Shown here piece after piece: positions 20,975 through 32,281 of a DNA stretch of 64,000 nucleotides (the stretch's first letter is position 1; each line of letters starts with the position of its first letter). This stretch comes from Pochonia chlamydosporia 170. Lineage: Eukaryota; Ascomycota; Sordariomycetes; Hypocreales; Clavicipitaceae. The stretch covers positions 1,488,001-1,552,000 of the forward strand of contig NC_035790.1 in assembly GCF_001653235.2 (NCBI RefSeq), read 5' to 3'. Made by a program: the position numbers and the translations under genes. The notes under the pieces were generated by a model. That model saw only the letters and a program-made list of their open reading frames with translations. It had not been told where the DNA came from and searched no databases.

Positions 20975-23302
20975 GGCTGTCAAAGGCGGAGAGCGACGAC
21001 GCGTGAAAGTTGAGGTTTTGACGAAGGAGCAGTGGGGGAAAAGGGCGAAAGGAAACCCAAGAAACGCGGACACAACAAAGTGACCCGGGGTTAGTCAATC
21101 ATTGCGCGTGCAATAAGGTTCAAGCGAGTTTGGAGCAAAAAATCCTGTCGACGGGTCGGGTTGTCTCTATGCTTGGTAGACGAAATGAGGTGCACCAAAG
21201 GTCCAGGTCGTGTGCATGCGGCACGTCTGGCGCAGGCGGCAGCACTCGGGTGCAAAGAAGCAGATGTGCAAACTCGTCAAGTTCACTAAAATCTACTGCC
21301 TGTCAACTCGATGTCGTGAATGAGAGGATCAATCCAGAATGTCAAGTCTGGGGGTTGTTGGAGGAAGTTGAAACTGTCAAGTCGTCCACCGTCAAACCCG
21401 ACCACACCAGACAAGTCCAGACAACACAAGCGGAGTCAGTCGGAAACGGGAGAAGTGGGCGTGGCGTGGGCGGCGGATGGATGATGATGGGGGGGAACCG
21501 AGTTGACCCAATACTGGCCAGACTACTCCGTACAGTCTGGTCTGTTTGAGTCTGATGGTTTATTTACCTACGTATTTAGCGGCACTCGATCTGCACAAGC
21601 CAAAAAATAGAGCCGCAACAGGCACTACCAGATGAAGCAAAGGAATGGACATGCATGTGTATTGTTTTTGCATTGTTCCGCAGCACAGGGCCAACTCTAC
21701 TACTTGGATACATGCACTTCGTACCTCCTCGACTTGACCTGCCTTGAAGGCAGGCCATGCAGCTTTGGCTGGCGGCTGAGATCAAACATTGAATGCAACG
21801 TAGAAACGGAAGATGGGATTGACAGGAGGGGGCCAGCGTCCGCGTGAAAAATTGCCAAACCAGACATGACATGACATGACATGCAGAAAGGGGAACTCCA
21901 CACACCCGAAAACAAACATTCAACCAGACACACAACATCCACATGCATCCAGTTCCCTCTAGAGTCAAAACTGAACATTGAAGTCGGAGTGAAGTGGGTT
22001 GTCAGGTCTCTTTGGAAGTTGATACGTGTGCGTGACTGGTAACTCACAGTTGACCAACAAAACGGAGGCTACTCGCAAATACCACAGAGTCCTTCCTCAG
22101 CATTGGCTTTTTCACGCATTGCAGACATAACAACCAGTCTCCGTGCCAGACCAGAATTTTCCAGTCATCTCTCCATCCCAAACACTGTTTGAGCAGCAAC
22201 GCAATGCCATGGCGCTGGTTCCGCCACCAGCATAATAGCCGACACAACACAGTCCAGTCCTGCTGATACATGTCAACAGTCTGGCATCTCAGCCCACCGG
22301 ATCAAACATCGGCAACCTGCTGCACACAGCTCGCAGCAATTGTGCGCCATTACCAGTCTATTCCCACCAGTTCCATAGCAAGTTCAATTAACCATACTCA
22401 AACACCCGGCAGGTGCGTCAACGCCATCAAAGTAGCCCAGATCACAGCCTCTGCAAGTACCTCAATTCCTAATCAATCGCCCGCAATCGAAATACCCACT
22501 GACACATGCCGTGCATCCCCGACGAGCACCAAAATAGCGTTCCCTACGTGTACGGAATACACATGGCACCAGTTGACATCCCAAACGAAGCCCACAACCG
22601 CCCTGTGGATCCCCCGTTCCCCAGGAGACGCACCTCAACCACTTGGCCCCACTAATTTCCACAAGTTGCATTGAGGCGTCGTCTGATTCGTCAGCCCCAC
22701 ATCTTGTCATGAAATGCTGATTTTATGTTTTACGGTTCCGCCAGCATGCAGAAAAGAATGGCATTTGGGCATTTCTTTAACTTAGCATAGTACTGAACTG
22801 CCTTATCGTAGATGAAGTATTTGGCTCATAGACTTGCGTCTCGTGCGAATTGTTGACATGATTGTTGCGGCGATAGAGCTAGAAGTAGGACATGCGATGA
22901 AATAGCAAGCAACCGTTTGTTGGCGTAATGTAGGACCATATGCCAAACCTAGCCCTGATATCAATCCACTCAGCCATTGACTCTACCCCATCATATGTAG
23001 GGAATTTCAGCAAATTTGACAGTTTCCAATACTTTGTCAATATTTTGGTATAGATACACGCATATTCACAGGAAGACTCAATCGCTTTGACTCATAGGCC
23101 AGGTGTTCCCAGCTAATAGTTGGCCAACTACGCAGTGACTCAAATCTCCATTCTGGCCACGTCTACCAACACCGTCAACCTTACGTGCTTCCCAGCCACC
23201 GTGCTGTATTACTATACATACATAAAGGAGATGAGCAAGTTCTATGCAATGCCAAATCTATAGTACAATAATCGTTTCCATTTCCATCTCCTCATCATCT
23301 AA
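20975..23302. other. 2.3-kb intergenic region rich in recurrent short motifs
   Basis: No gene is supported. It holds several CCAGAC/GTCTGG copies (about 21403-21530, 21860-21930 and 22145) and one TACTCCGTA copy (21526-21534). A short ATGAC tandem lies at about 21866-21882. The left part is the sirtuin promoter. The right part is the 3' side of the rhomboid gene. Confidence 0.45.
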
Positions 23303-24997
23303 TCACCTCCTCTCAACTCCCTTCATCACACCATCCCCTTTCCCATCAGGCCCCCAAACATCAATAACCTCCAATCCCTCACTGCCCTTGCCACTCCCAC
23401 CTCTCCTCCTCCTCGTCCTATTCAGCATCTCTATCCCCCCAATCCCCGCCGCCATCCCCGACAAATGCGACGCAATATCCACCTTCAGTTTCTTCGTCCT
23501 CCCAAAGGCCGCCATCTGCAGCGCCGCAATCATGGCCAGGAACACAATCCCATGGACCCCGTCCTTGGGGAGCCCGAAAATCTTGAAACCGTCGTTCCTA
23601 TGCTCCCAGAAATACGCAGAACATAGACCCAGCGTCGCGCCAGAGGCCCCCAACGACGTTACCGTCAACCACCCTCGCAGGGTATACGTGACCAGGCTGC
23701 CCAGAAACCCTACCGCCCCGCAGCCCAGATACAGCGTGAGGAAATCCGCACGGCCAAGCTCCTCGTGGAGAGCGGTACCGATGAACCACAGCGGAACCAT
23801 GTTGACGAGCATGTGGCTCAGCTTTGTGTGTGAGAACACGGCCGTAAAGAGGGTGGGTGGCTTCACTGTGGCCACGACAAAGATCATGTACTTGTTGAAG
23901 ACGGACCACAGTGGCGGGACACGCCAGCCCAGAAAAACGAGTGCGTTTAGAGCAATCAACGTGCCTACCGTGGCGTGGGCGGTGGAAATATCGTTGAAGA
24001 GTCGGTATCGCGGCATCGGTTCCTCGTAGACCATGGCAACGGCGGCCATGAAGCCCAGCACCAATGTCACAACCGTCAGGGACGGCAGGATGCGCTCCCA
24101 GGCCCTCATCTCCGGCGGCGCGTCCAGGTCGGACTGTGCCTTGTCGTAGTACTCTGCCACCTTGGGGTTCGTAATCGCCCGAGTGCCATCTTCTCTTGTC
24201 GCCAGAGGACCCGACACGCCAGCTTGCTCTTCCGCTTCCCTGGCCAACCGCTCGTCCTCTGCAATCTTGTCCTTCGCCTTTTGCTTTGCAATGTTGCGCG
24301 CTCGAATCTGGTCAAACGAACTATGTCCATAGACAGGATCGGCTTTAGCAGCCGCATCTGCAGCGTTGGGTTCTCCTTCGCCAGACGCGCCTGCCCTTTC
24401 TTGCGCCTCCCGCTCCTCCACATCTCGATCCATCTGGTTCAGCTCATCTTCCGCCCTCAGCCCAGCATTCATGACCTCATCTACGGGAACCTCCTGTCGC
24501 AGATAATCCAGTCCTTTTGCTATGTGTGCTTCCGAGAACTGTGCAGTATGGATGGCATACGCCGGGTCGTCCAAAGTCCCTGCCACACGTCGCCCATGTA
24601 AGATACGCAAAAGGCGATTCCCCGCCGCAGCCGTAAATCCAGCCCCGAATATTCTACGGATTTCTTCCTCGGACAGCTCCTTGGCGCTGAAGTGTAGACC
24701 CGCTTGGTCGCGATATTCCCGAGGGATGTCTTCGTAGTTTCTGATGATTTTCGACGAGGAGAATATCGTTCGTCGGCCGTGCATCCGGTCGAAGGGGTTT
24801 GCGTGGGGTCGTATCCTCGGTTGCGACCATAGATCTACACATGAGCGGCTGCTTGGCCGTGAAAACGCACAGTTGGATAGGCATCGTGCTCCCATCGATG
24901 CATCCGTTCTGTGAGCCATCTTGACTGTCGACAGAATGCCTCTCCCTGTGGCTCTCAAGAGCGCACATGGCGCAGGCGCAATCGTGAAAATATTCAT
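23303..24997 (-). CDS. Rhomboid-family intramembrane serine protease, probably mitochondrial
   Basis: One exon from ATG 24997 encodes 564 aa. The frame is open 37 codons further upstream but only to a TTG. The N-terminus is Arg/Ser-rich without acidic residues early on, like a mitochondrial presequence. A charged region (about 85-300) precedes six or so TM helices. Rhomboid signatures are HTKLSHMLVNM (390-400, oxyanion His/Asn), GASGATLGL with nucleophile Ser 452, and DIASHLSGMAAG with catalytic His 511. Mitochondrial rhomboids (Pcp1/Rbd1, PARL) cleave membrane-anchored substrates of the inner membrane. The long hydrophilic middle and basic Gly-rich tail are fungal additions. The gene diverges from the Tma17-like gene, with 415 bp between starts. 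Localisation is inferred from the N-terminus. Confidence 0.88.
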   Translation of the reverse strand: MNIFTIAPAPCALLRATGRGILSTVKMAHRTDASMGARCLSNCAFSRPSSRSCVDLWSQPRIRPHANPFDRMHGRRTIFSSSKIIRNYEDIPREYRDQAGLHFSAKELSEEEIRRIFGAGFTAAAGNRLLRILHGRRVAGTLDDPAYAIHTAQFSEAHIAKGLDYLRQEVPVDEVMNAGLRAEDELNQMDRDVEEREAQERAGASGEGEPNAADAAAKADPVYGHSSFDQIRARNIAKQKAKDKIAEDERLAREAEEQAGVSGPLATREDGTRAITNPKVAEYYDKAQSDLDAPPEMRAWERILPSLTVVTLVLGFMAAVAMVYEEPMPRYRLFNDISTAHATVGTLIALNALVFLGWRVPPLWSVFNKYMIFVVATVKPPTLFTAVFSHTKLSHMLVNMVPLWFIGTALHEELGRADFLTLYLGCGAVGFLGSLVTYTLRGWLTVTSLGASGATLGLCSAYFWEHRNDGFKIFGLPKDGVHGIVFLAMIAALQMAAFGRTKKLKVDIASHLSGMAAGIGGIEMLNRTRRRRGGSGKGSEGLEVIDVWGPDGKGDGVMKGVERR

Positions 24998-25412
24998 CCT
25001 ACGGGACGAATAAACAACAGGAAGCGCCTGCTGCGCGCGTCGTGCCCAACAAGCGGCTCTGTCAACGATGTGATCTGAGGTTGTCCAGAGGCCGAGTCCT
25101 GGAGTCAAGTTGCCCCCAAAAATAATCAGTCAACTTGCCCAGGGTCCCGGTGCCACCCACCACATGGGCAGCTCCAGTCTGTATTGACCAGACGTTTCCC
25201 ATCATACCAGACCAGTTGACCCCACCACGTCTGCACCCAGCTGCCTGGCCATTGCCCCTCCAACATTTGTCCAAGAAAAGTCACATTATTCCGCCAGCTA
25301 TCAGTCTCATCTGTAATCTTGTCGCAACATTTCCAACTAACACGATATTCCGTCAACGATCCGCGCAAATCTGCACAACGTACACCCTTCATCTCCAGCT
25401 TATCTCGCCGCC
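24998..25412. promoter_or_regulatory. Divergent promoter between the rhomboid and Tma17-like genes
   Basis: 415 bp separates the two start codons. CCAGAC/CCAGACC motif copies lie at about 25190-25215. No coding frame is supported, and the promoter role follows from gene orientation. Confidence 0.4.
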
Positions 25413-26048
25413 ATGTCCGCCGACACCCGGCCCATATCCCCCGGCCGCTTCGCCGCCGCCCTCAAAGACCTCTCCATCTCCATGCTGCACCTCAAAGTCC
25501 TCGAGATTCGCAACTCCATCGCCCACCTCCAATACTCCAACGACCAGCTAAAGCCGTTCGCCGAAGGTTCAGCTACACCCTTCAGTGGTGCAGACGCAGA
25601 CGCGGACGCAGGCACCCATAGTCCAGATCAAGACTGCATCGACGCCATCAAAGAAAACGAAGTGGTGATTGACCGCATGGCCGAGCGGATAGCTCTCATT
25701 CGCGCAGAGGTAGAAGAGCGAGGGATGAGCTGGACAGAGTTTCAGAGCAAAGAGGAGGCAGAGGCGGCGGCGGCGGAAAGGGCAAAGGCGGAGAGACAGA
25801 TAAATGGGCATGGGGGAGGGGAAGGGCAAAGAACTCACTCCGCCTGGACGGACGGCACTTTTCAAACGGGTACGATACTGGGTGGACAGGTTCACATGGA
25901 CAGGCAGCCCGCTCCTCCAGCAGCCGGAAGAGGGAATAATGGTGGGGGGACGTTGAATGACGAGGAGCTTAGGAGAGCAATGGAGGAGAGAATGAGAGAT
26001 TTGGCTGACGATGATGACGATGGTGACGACCATGGTATGCACCTGTGA
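25413..26048 (+). CDS. Tma17/Adc17-like protein (proteasome ATPase assembly chaperone family)
   Basis: One exon from ATG 25413 (context GCCGCCATG) encodes 211 aa. Residues 10-100 form two predicted helices: AALKDLSISMLHLKVLEIRN followed by SIAHLQYSNDQLKPF, and later CIDAIKENEVVIDRMAERIALIRAEVE. The layout (helix with EIRNSIxHLxxSN, acidic linker, ENExVIxxxxERI helix) matches yeast Tma17. Tma17 is a stress-induced chaperone that helps pair the Rpt3 and Rpt6 ATPases of the 26S proteasome and is ribosome-associated. The C-terminal half, rich in Ala/Glu and Gly, with an acidic tail, is a filamentous-fungal extension that may be disordered. Assignment rests on helix pattern, so moderate confidence. 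Confidence 0.65.
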   Translation: MSADTRPISPGRFAAALKDLSISMLHLKVLEIRNSIAHLQYSNDQLKPFAEGSATPFSGADADADAGTHSPDQDCIDAIKENEVVIDRMAERIALIRAEVEERGMSWTEFQSKEEAEAAAAERAKAERQINGHGGGEGQRTHSAWTDGTFQTGTILGGQVHMDRQPAPPAAGRGNNGGGTLNDEELRRAMEERMRDLADDDDDGDDHGMHL

Positions 26049-26613
26049 GTTTGGTGGCGACGAACAAGCGTTGGGAGATGCATTATTACTGGCGTTATCA
26101 GGCAAGGCAAAACGGGTTTACGTTACGTGATTCGACGGATGCAGAACAGCAGTCGCGGCACATGTTGATACGCATGGCAAAAGAAGTTCAAGCACTGCCC
26201 GTCCGAATGAAGAAAACTGAAATAGTTCGTGATGCGGTCAATGAAATTTTTGATTGTCAACTAGGCGTTGCTAGGTGATAGCTAAGCAGTCCACGACTGT
26301 TATAGGTCAATGTGCAGAGTTGCACCATGGGCTGACTGTTGTTAAAATGTACAAATGTATAAAACTGGTCCGTTTTGTCAAAGGGAGAAAAATGAGATAA
26401 AAGGCTAAAAAAGGACAAGGCCCAACAGACGCCAATGTGAGGAAAACCCCGATGCTATCCAGAATAATGAAGGTAAAACTCCTCGCAAATGTCGCTCCCT
26501 AATGCATTGAACCCAAGTCGAAACAAAAATTCCGTGAAAACTCCTGGTTTTGTGCAGTACAAGTGCTCCTTGCCATCAACAAACTCGCACATGTCGAGCA
26601 AGAAACGAACTTG
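26049..26613. other. Convergent intergenic region, nothing recognised
   Basis: This is the 3' ends of two convergent genes. It is AT-rich, with no supported feature apart from presumed polyadenylation regions. Confidence 0.4.
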
Positions 26614-27843
26614 CTAGTCCGTGTCGTCTCCTACAGGAGAATCTACCCAGGCAGTGTTCTTACTTCTGGTAGACTTTTGTCGCCTGGACCGTTTCGACAG
26701 AGCGCGAGAGTTGCCACTACCGTCTGTGCTGGGAATTGTTTCCAGCCTTGGCCTCTGAGCAACATGACCCAGAGTGCTGCTGGCGTGGCTGGCAGTCTTT
26801 GATATTTGTGGTGATGGAACAGTGTCTTCGTCATCCTCGGATTCGATTCCAGGTGGCACAGCCACGGGCATTCGACGACGACTGCGGCGCCGCTCAAAGG
26901 GGTTGTCGATAGAATCATCAGACTCGTTGAATGACAGGCTGCGACTGCGAGTATGCCCTATTGAAAGGTTGCTGCGGGTGGAAAAGAGAGATTCGATAAG
27001 CTCAACTTCAGTCGGATTGCTCTCCTTTCTCATTCTCTCCTTGACCATCTTCTCGTGCACTTTTCGCCCCAGATTGCCTTCGTCCCCGATCAAGGTCCTC
27101 CCGCTCGATTTGCTTCCAGAGCTGACAGCCCGGGAGACGGGGATCTTGCCCTCCATGATCTTGGCGGGTGGCGGAGGTTGTAACATCCATTTGCGCGCAT
27201 CTCTGTGGGGAGGCTTGCTGCTCACCACAGGTGGGTGATAGTCGTTAACTGGTGGATTTTTGGGAGAGAGATAAAAGTCGCGGCGTTCCTGTTCCGTCAC
27301 TTCCTTCTCGATTCCCAAGGTAGATTCGATTAGCCGTCCCGCAGAGTCGCGTGCTTTGGAAAAGGCATCCATCAGCTTATGACCCGATCCGGATCCCATA
27401 CCGGCCCATTGGCCCCAAAGTTCCTCATCTTCGCGCTGGTATCCTCGCCGACGGTTCCAATCCTCTGACAAAGTGTCGTCATGCGGCATCACAGTCATAC
27501 TATCGCTAAATTGTGTTCTGCTGTCGGCAATGTTTGTGTGTTCGGACATGCTAAATGCGACACTCTCCCGTCCTGAACTAGTCAGTCCTCGTTGACTCGA
27601 ATTCTTGCTCATGGACTTTTTTGGTAAACTCGGTCCCATGCTGATCTCTTCCTGCCAGTATGGATTTGTGTTAAATGGTGAGGGGTGTCGATACAGGCCA
27701 GGCTGTTCCGTCTCCAACTTGGCCTTTTCCTCCCTTTCCTTTTTCGCCTGCGCCTTGGTCTTTTGTCGATGGCGGACTTTGGCGCATGGTGTGCAGGCGA
27801 GAAAGTAAAAGACGGCCGACTGGAAGGCGACGGGCAAGGACAT
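26614..27843 (-). CDS. Conserved fungal protein of unknown function with N-terminal hydrophobic segment
   Basis: One exon from ATG 27843 encodes 409 aa. The N-terminus MSLPVAFQSAVFYFLACTPC is a hydrophobic anchor or signal-like stretch. It is followed at once by AKVRHRQKTKAQAKKEREEKAK, a strongly basic juxtamembrane helix. YRHPSPFNTNPYWQEEISMGPSLP comes next and is, from memory, the most conserved block in Sordariomycete homologues. The rest is Ser/Arg-rich and apparently disordered, with many potential phosphorylation sites, an acidic ESEDDEDTV patch and a basic C-terminus. A membrane-tethered cytosolic protein is the likely topology. I know of no function. Confidence 0.75.
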   Translation of the reverse strand: MSLPVAFQSAVFYFLACTPCAKVRHRQKTKAQAKKEREEKAKLETEQPGLYRHPSPFNTNPYWQEEISMGPSLPKKSMSKNSSQRGLTSSGRESVAFSMSEHTNIADSRTQFSDSMTVMPHDDTLSEDWNRRRGYQREDEELWGQWAGMGSGSGHKLMDAFSKARDSAGRLIESTLGIEKEVTEQERRDFYLSPKNPPVNDYHPPVVSSKPPHRDARKWMLQPPPPAKIMEGKIPVSRAVSSGSKSSGRTLIGDEGNLGRKVHEKMVKERMRKESNPTEVELIESLFSTRSNLSIGHTRSRSLSFNESDDSIDNPFERRRSRRRMPVAVPPGIESEDDEDTVPSPQISKTASHASSTLGHVAQRPRLETIPSTDGSGNSRALSKRSRRQKSTRSKNTAWVDSPVGDDTD

Positions 27844-30800
27844 GACTTTGATCTAATGGGTGTTTCCTTTCATCAAGCCGGGGTTCCAATTGAGGCGTGG
27901 TGGTATGTGTACATGAGAGGCCTTGCGATATGTATCGAAGAATGGATATCGGTTTCGAGGTCGAGGTCGAGGTCGAGGTAAAGGTCGAGGCGATGTAATT
28001 GCGGCACAGTTGATGGAATTGACGGTTCGTAATATGAAAGTATGGTGTTGAAAGGCGGGACGACCGGCTACGTTACCGGGGGAGATGGGTGAAAATAACA
28101 AGATCGAAGGGAGGGGAGGCGTTATTACGGGAGGAGCGTTGAGGCGGCGTTCTTGGCTTTCAGCTTGGCTGGAATGGACAATCGAGTGTCCGAATATCGA
28201 TGGGGAGGGGCGAGAGTCTGGAGGCGTTTTTGATGAGTAAAGGGGGCGAGAGAGGCTTTCGAGGCCCAACTCTTGTTGGACCGATCAGGAAAATGGCGCT
28301 GGAAATGTCGGTACAAACGGAAACGGTGAAGTTTAATAAAAAGGAGAGCGACGATATTTATTTTTCCTTCTTTTCTTTCTTTTCTGCTAGGCAGCGGGTT
28401 TACAAACAAAATGGGACAGAGGAAAGATGAAGAGATGGAATGAGAGACAAAATGGGAAAATAGACGCAAGGAAGGAAAAGAGGCGCAGGTTTGTTTCGGA
28501 TGGAGACGGGCGGCAGGAACCAGACATGGACCAGACACATTAGCAAGAGGCACGGAGTCAGCACCAATGTAGACAGCACAGCACGCAGCAGGGCCGGGCA
28601 GGGCAGACCAGTGCAGTTTGGGGCATCGAACTTTAGAATCTTGGTGCAGTCTGGTCTGGTCTGGTTTCGTGGCGGTTGACCATTGACCCCCTCCCGTCTC
28701 TAATGATCCGGTCAGTATATGTACTACTTAAGTGAAATACCAGACTTGACTTTTAGGAGTCTGGTCTGGTGTCTACTCTAAGTTTACATGCGGTCTGGTC
28801 TAGTCCGCTCTGAGTGAGGGACATCCGGGGTGACTTGGACCTGACCAGAGTTGGCCATACCCAACCAACTTGCAACATTGAAGCACCACCGCATCCTAGG
28901 GCCACGCACTCGTCACGGCGAGAGCCCAACTAGGGAATCGACGCTCAAATGGTGGGTGAGATCAAATGGCGCTTTGAGATACGTGCAGTAGTCAACTGCA
29001 GCATTAGCATTGGAGACCAGCGATGTTTCAACCCGGCCATCCGACCAGGGGCAAGGGGGTGGGTGTTCAGCAATTTGGTGGAAACGGGTTGCAGTGCTCA
29101 CTGGAGGACCAAGAGGACTAATAATAATAAGGAACTAAGGACGTGGACCTGGACCTGGGCTGGGCTGGGGTTGGTGGATTTGGATGCATGTGCAGTTGCG
29201 CCGTGATTGATTCCTGTGGGTGAGTTCAATGTTGCCCACACAAATATCCAAGTGCTCCGTGCTTGCATCCTTGTTGGTTCCTGGTTCCATCAAATGGCAT
29301 CAGACAGACTGACCATGTAACGACGGAGTGACGGCGTGAGAGGCGCAATTGCATGCACTGTGAGTCTGTGAGAATGGGGAGATGCTGCAGGTGGAGGAGG
29401 AACGACGACATTATGTTGAAGGCATCTGCAGGCAGTAGGGGGTTGTCAGCGTCTTCAATGTTGCTTGGCATCCAGGGAGCGAGTTGGGCCAAGTCTATTT
29501 TCGAGGTCATGGTTGGTCTGGTGCTACAAGACGCAAACACAATAGGAGACAGGAATAAATGAGAAAAAGGGGAAGAAAGTGAAACAATCTGTTCAATCAA
29601 GACCGTGGTTCTTTTACAATCAGAAACCAAAACTTCCAGAGTTGGTGGTACAGTACCTTTTTGCTTCATGTGATGTCTGGAGATGCCCCAATTCGGTGTG
29701 CCAGCCGTGTGACAAGATCATGTCTGGTCCATGTCTGGTTGAAAACGTTTGGGAACTTGACCGTGGAAAGCAGCATTCTTGCTTCCAAACATTAAAACTA
29801 CGTCCGAGTGCCCGCATCGGTCCGACCAGAAACTTCAAGTTGCATTCTGAAGTTGACAGCAGCACAGTCTGGTCTGGTCTGGTCAACTGGTGCCTGGCAT
29901 CTCAATCCCATTGAACACCATTTGAACATTGAACTACACTGCTGCAACACGGCATGGCGCAGCACGGACAGAGCAGAGCAGAGCAGCACACATGCAAGCA
30001 CATGCTCATGTGAGTTGAGGGGAAATATGTCGTGTGCTCAACATTGAATGCTCTCGATCCAAGTGCAGTGTACTGTACTTGAGTAGCACAGGCAATGCAT
30101 GCATGAAATTTAATGGCGCCAAGGACAAGGAACATCTGTCAAGGTTAATGGCCCTGCCTGACGAGTGTAGCACAATGCCAGGAACAGCCATGTCTGCCAT
30201 TGCAATGTACGGAGTATGTCTGGTGCATGGGTTGATTTCGTGACACACGTCAACTACTCCGTACCAACTCAGAACTTAGCAGATGGCTGCCCGGCCTCCT
30301 GAGGACTTCAGGATAGATTGGCTGGATGCTTTTTGCCTCTTCTTCCCCGCCATGCACCTTTGACCAGCCTGCCATGGCGTACAAGAGAAATCGCAATTCG
30401 TAACAATGTCAAAATATATTAATACCTAATTCCCTTTCGCATCAAATTCTCTCTCCCTTTGCTTCGTGGCTTCTCCGGCATCAATCAGGACACGACGCAA
30501 CACGGGCTCCAGCAAAGCCACCAGGCGTCTGGTGGGAGGCAGCTGTCACCAGTTGACGGTCTGGTTACCTGTATACGACGAGGCACATCAGCCACAACGG
30601 CAACTGGTCCATGTCCGAGGCGAAGCAACATTAGCGCAGCCAGTCAAGCTACGGTGGAGAGAGGCAAGATGACGAGATCGGAATTGAGGCGTTTCTCCAT
30701 TTCTTCTTGTATCATCCATGCGGGATCTACCAAGATGACTTGACCACCTGTTGACCTCTCTGTGTCAAGGTCAACAAAAAGAAGGCACTGGGAGTCTACA

Positions 30801-32281
30801 CATGAGCAAATAGTCTGGTCTTGAACGGCCTAGAAGATGCATGTCATTCATGTTACTGTCAAGGTTCATCCGGCGACTAGCATGCCCAAGCCTTCAGAGT
30901 CTACAATGGCCACACTTGCAAACAACCCAACACTTGAACTGCCAACTTCATCCCTGCCCGGTGCATTTACCGCCTCCCAGCAGCCCAGATGGTTGATATC
31001 AAAACAACCAGACGTTAGAACACCACATGGAACGTGTATCTTCGCCCGCCACCAGTTAAGACCCGTGCTGCCACGTCCTTCCCGCCTTCTACACCAGTAG
31101 CATTGGCCAAGGGCGTCCATGTGCAGCCGGCAACATTGAACCTTTAAACGTTGAATCAAATACTTGACGGCCGGGTCATTCGACCACCATCCAATCCGAT
31201 GACCTGCCCGGAAAATGAGGGAAGCCATTTTCTCCCCAATAATCCGGACCGGCCTCAATTCGTCTGTCCCGGCCAACGGAGCCGAACACGTTGATCAATG
31301 TGTGGCCCAGATGTGGCCGAGACGCGCATCGTGAGTCCTGTCAACTTGGTGTCCATTGGCAAGTCAAAACCTGCCCCTTCGTTCGTGCCCATCTGCCAGT
31401 CAGAGACTTTGTGTACTCAATCCGTGGTCCGGTTGACGCAAATCGCCATGAGGGCCTCTCCAATACCTCAATACGTGTCGTGCTGGGCTACTCCAATTAG
31501 CCGCATTATCCGTTTGAGATGATGTCTGCTTCAACACAACAAATTCTGCAAAACAACTTTGAGCCCTAGATATGGTTTTATTGTACATACATAGCAACCA
31601 CATTGTGGAGCAAATTCAAAGCCAACCGCACCAGTGATTCCAATGTGCTCACGGGCGTCTGGCAACACGGCTTCACGTTTGTCACTATCCAGTAGCCACA
31701 GGTGATTCAATTTGATGCCGCTTGCCTGGCTCTCAAGAATTGCTACATACACACAAAAGAACCTCCTGCCCACCGCGTCCCCGATTCTATGGCATGTGCC
31801 ACAAGGAAACGAAAAACCTCAGCTGCATCACCATGATTTCTGTACACCCCTGTCCTTCTTTACTACTTTTTGGCTGGGCATTTCCATCCTGGGCAGACTC
31901 TGAACGTCGCCTTGCCAACGTCCAATTGGCAATACACGTATCGTAAAGCTGTCAAGTCTCAAGCAAAATTCCTGTCGAACAAGGACTCCGCCCTCAAGAT
32001 CACTGTTTCCTCCGAAGGGCTGTGTCCTTTGCACACAAAAAGAAAATGGCTGAGCGTTTTGCGATTCATCGTGTTTGGGGTTCCGCTGAAATCAACCTGG
32101 TTCAAACTAAGCAATTAAAACAGGTCAAGGAGAAAAGACAGTGACTTTTGTGTCAACATTTTGGGTAATAATACAACAATCAGCCTGCAGCAAATGATGC
32201 CTCGGCTCAAAGGCAAAGAGAAGATCTGCAAATGGAGGCTGGAGTGCGTTGTCTCTCAGCTAGCCCTGAAACCAAGACATC
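27844..32281. other. 4.4-kb gene-free region dense in recurrent motifs
   Basis: No ORF resembles a known family. The region concentrates the window's repeated words: CAACATTGAA at 28873, 29225 (reverse), 29455 (reverse), 30039 and 31131; the 19-mer ACCAGACATGGACCAGACA at 28519 and, inverted, at 29721-29740; and GGTCTGGTCTGG runs at about 28647, 28760 and 29868. TACGGAGTA/TACTCCGTA occurs at 30208 and 30253. The left end is the promoter and leader of the minus-strand gene at 27843. Confidence 0.5.
27955..27990. repeat. GAGGTC hexamer microsatellite
   Basis: A near-perfect tandem of TCGAGG units with one imperfect copy (GTAAAGG), in the leader or promoter of the minus-strand gene that starts at 27843. 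Confidence 0.8.

Noticed and set aside
25319..25621. Arg/Pro-rich frame overlapping the Tma17-like start
   Set aside because: Out-of-frame shadow of the chaperone gene.
29226..29669. Minus-strand 147-codon frame
   Set aside because: Its C-terminal part reads through copies of the intergenic motif words and no domain is evident.
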